Shown: piece after piece, positions 22,585-23,455 of the stretch | How the letters are laid out: each line of letters begins with the position of its first letter | Numbering within the stretch: position 1 is the first letter of the stretch | Origin: Chitinophagaceae bacterium | GTDB lineage: Bacteria; Bacteroidota; Bacteroidia; Chitinophagales; Chitinophagaceae | Length of the DNA stretch: 23,455 nt | Direction of reading: 5' to 3' | Assembly: GCA_025351145.1 (NCBI GenBank) | Contig: JANXWM010000227.1 | Coordinates: 1 to 23,455 of the forward strand | The notes under the pieces: model-generated | The model's database searches: none | What the model was told of the DNA's origin: nothing | The model's input: only the letters and a program-made list of their open reading frames with translations | Made by a program: the position numbers and the translations under genes

Positions 22585-23163
22585 TTAAATCATTCTTGCA
22601 TTTATTTCTTTGCTCAGGGCATTAAAAATATCATCTATACTTCCTTCGCCGGGTATTAAAACCACTTTATTAAACTGTGCGTAATAATCGGCCACCGATG
22701 AGGTTTTATTATTGTATTCTGTAATGCGCGACCTTATTATTTCTTCATTGGTATCGTCACTCCGTCCGCTGGTTAAGCCGCGGTTCAGCAACCGGTGAAC
22801 CAATTCTTCTTCGCTAACTTTTAGTGCGAGAAAAACACCAATTTCCCCATTTTTAAGTTTCAGCAGTTTATCCAGTGATTCGGCCTGTGCTTTTGTACGT
22901 GGGAAACCATCAAACAGAAAACCTTTTACACCGGAGTTTGCATCAAGCGCAGAACTAATCATGCCAACCACCACATCATCGGGTACAAGCTGGCCTTTAT
23001 CCATAAGGTTTTTGGCTTCAAGGCCCAGCGGGGTTTTATTGTTTATTTCTGTTCGCAGCAGATCGCCGGTACTTAAATGCTTTAATCCATAAGCCGCAAT
23101 AAGCTTTTCACTCTGCGTGCCTTTGCCGCTACCCGGGGGGCCAAATAAAATAATATGGAACAT
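22585..23163 (-). CDS. adk: Adenylate kinase
   Basis: Adenylate kinase catalyses ATP + AMP to 2 ADP in the cytoplasm and is essential. With the start at ATG 23163-23161 the protein has 192 residues, the normal length of the short Bacteroidota form. The P-loop GPPGSGKGTQ is near residues 8-17; the AMP-binding part 'LSTGDLLR' and 'GFLFDGFPRTKAQAE' (with the conserved Asp-Gly-Phe-Pro-Arg) and the lid segment 'GRSDDTNEEIIRSRI' follow. A longer frame from 23238 exists, but the promoter -7 element at 23196-23189 lies inside it, so the 23163 start is preferred. Confidence 0.96.
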   Translation of the reverse strand: MFHIILFGPPGSGKGTQSEKLIAAYGLKHLSTGDLLRTEINNKTPLGLEAKNLMDKGQLVPDDVVVGMISSALDANSGVKGFLFDGFPRTKAQAESLDKLLKLKNGEIGVFLALKVSEEELVHRLLNRGLTSGRSDDTNEEIIRSRITEYNNKTSSVADYYAQFNKVVLIPGEGSIDDIFNALSKEINARMI

Positions 23164-23188
23164 ATTGCTTGCCTTGCTTGTGTTAGGG

Positions 23189-23196
23189 CAAATATA
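23189..23196 (-). promoter_or_regulatory. -7 element of the adk promoter
   Basis: On the minus strand the sequence reads TATATTTG, an exact TAnnTTTG match, 25 bases before the ATG at 23163. The nearest TTTG-like -33 is farther than usual (26 bases). It supports the shorter adk start. Confidence 0.5.
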
Positions 23197-23328
23197 AGGG
23201 CTGTATTTTACATTTCCTTTAACAAAACCAATCTTCATTTGAAAACCGTATATGTAAGGCGAACAATCATTGAACGTATTTATAGAATCGTTGTTATTAA
23301 CTTTATACCGGAAAGATTAAAAGTATTT

Positions 23329-23455
23329 ATGAAACAAAAATTTTTTTACTGTTGCATATTCCTGCTTACAGTAACCATTGGCGGTTGTTATTCTCAAAGC
23401 AACCCGGCAAAAAAAAATACAGTTATGGATAATTCAAATCAGAAAAAAAACGTGG
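23329..23455 (+). CDS. Start of a lipoprotein or exported-protein gene (3' truncated by window edge)
   Basis: The frame from ATG 23329 is open to the window end (42 codons). The first 20 residues are a signal sequence with a lipobox-like T-I-G-G-C ending at Cys20, after which the sequence becomes polar and Asn/Lys/Gln-rich, as in the linker of a Bacteroidota lipoprotein. The enzymatic part, if any, lies beyond the window, so no function can be given. It is transcribed divergently from adk, and the 165-base gap between them has no repeat copy. Confidence 0.65.
   Translation, partial: MKQKFFYCCIFLLTVTIGGCYSQSNPAKKNTVMDNSNQKKNV

Noticed and set aside
23164..23238. N-terminal extension of adenylate kinase (25 residues)
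   Set aside because: It would place the promoter -7 element inside the gene, and the extension does not fit the family's N-terminus, which begins right at the P-loop strand.

Overview
The window looks like a piece of a Bacteroidota chromosome, most likely Chitinophagaceae or a close relative. The evidence is indirect: moderately AT-rich DNA, start sites without strong Shine-Dalgarno sequences, several TAnnTTTG-type promoter -7 elements, and family content typical of that phylum (DUF5916 barrel protein, DUF1080 and ThuA proteins, Omp85 protein beside nadK, large TTG-started outer-membrane proteins). No rRNA, tRNA, CRISPR array, phage or insertion sequence was seen. TGA is a normal stop here.

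Layout: (1) 1-6021: the 3' end of an unrecognised gene, glucokinase, an SRPBCC protein and a 1154-residue outer-membrane barrel protein. (2) 6284-11992: a small unknown protein; a ThuA-like protein interrupted by an in-frame TGA at 7477-7479; an ApbE FMN transferase; a two-domain DUF1080 (3-keto-glycoside hydrolase type) protein; and the split UxaA-type sugar-acid dehydratase. This looks like peripheral sugar catabolism. (3) 12383-12574: a 63-residue secreted peptide with its own leader and a near-perfect hairpin terminator. (4) 13098-17113: alpha/beta hydrolase, CBS-domain protein, one-POTRA Omp85 protein and NAD kinase, closely spaced and probably co-transcribed. (5) 17267-20408, minus strand: exported cyanophycinase-like peptidase and a DUF5916 protein. 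(6) 20632-22277: an M16 peptidase homologue that has lost its zinc motif, followed 2 bases later by a four-helix 'phage holin family' membrane protein. (7) 22585-23455: adenylate kinase (minus) and the start of a divergent lipoprotein gene.

The most striking feature is a family of 15 short interspersed repeats of fixed length (48-50 bp). Each has a RCCAGGC-like end and a highly conserved 19-base end, TTGCGTCGCACTCTTGTAC, separated by a variable, AT-rich middle. All lie between genes; 12 of the 14 intergenic gaps longer than 120 bp hold at least one, and three gaps hold two in opposite orientation. Copies in the same orientation as the gene before them usually sit 0-47 bases after the stop codon, where no ordinary terminator is visible; oppositely oriented copies lie further away and often 63-90 bases before the next gene. 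I do not recognise the family. A role at mRNA 3' ends, or a miniature mobile element that tolerates only such sites, are both inferences.
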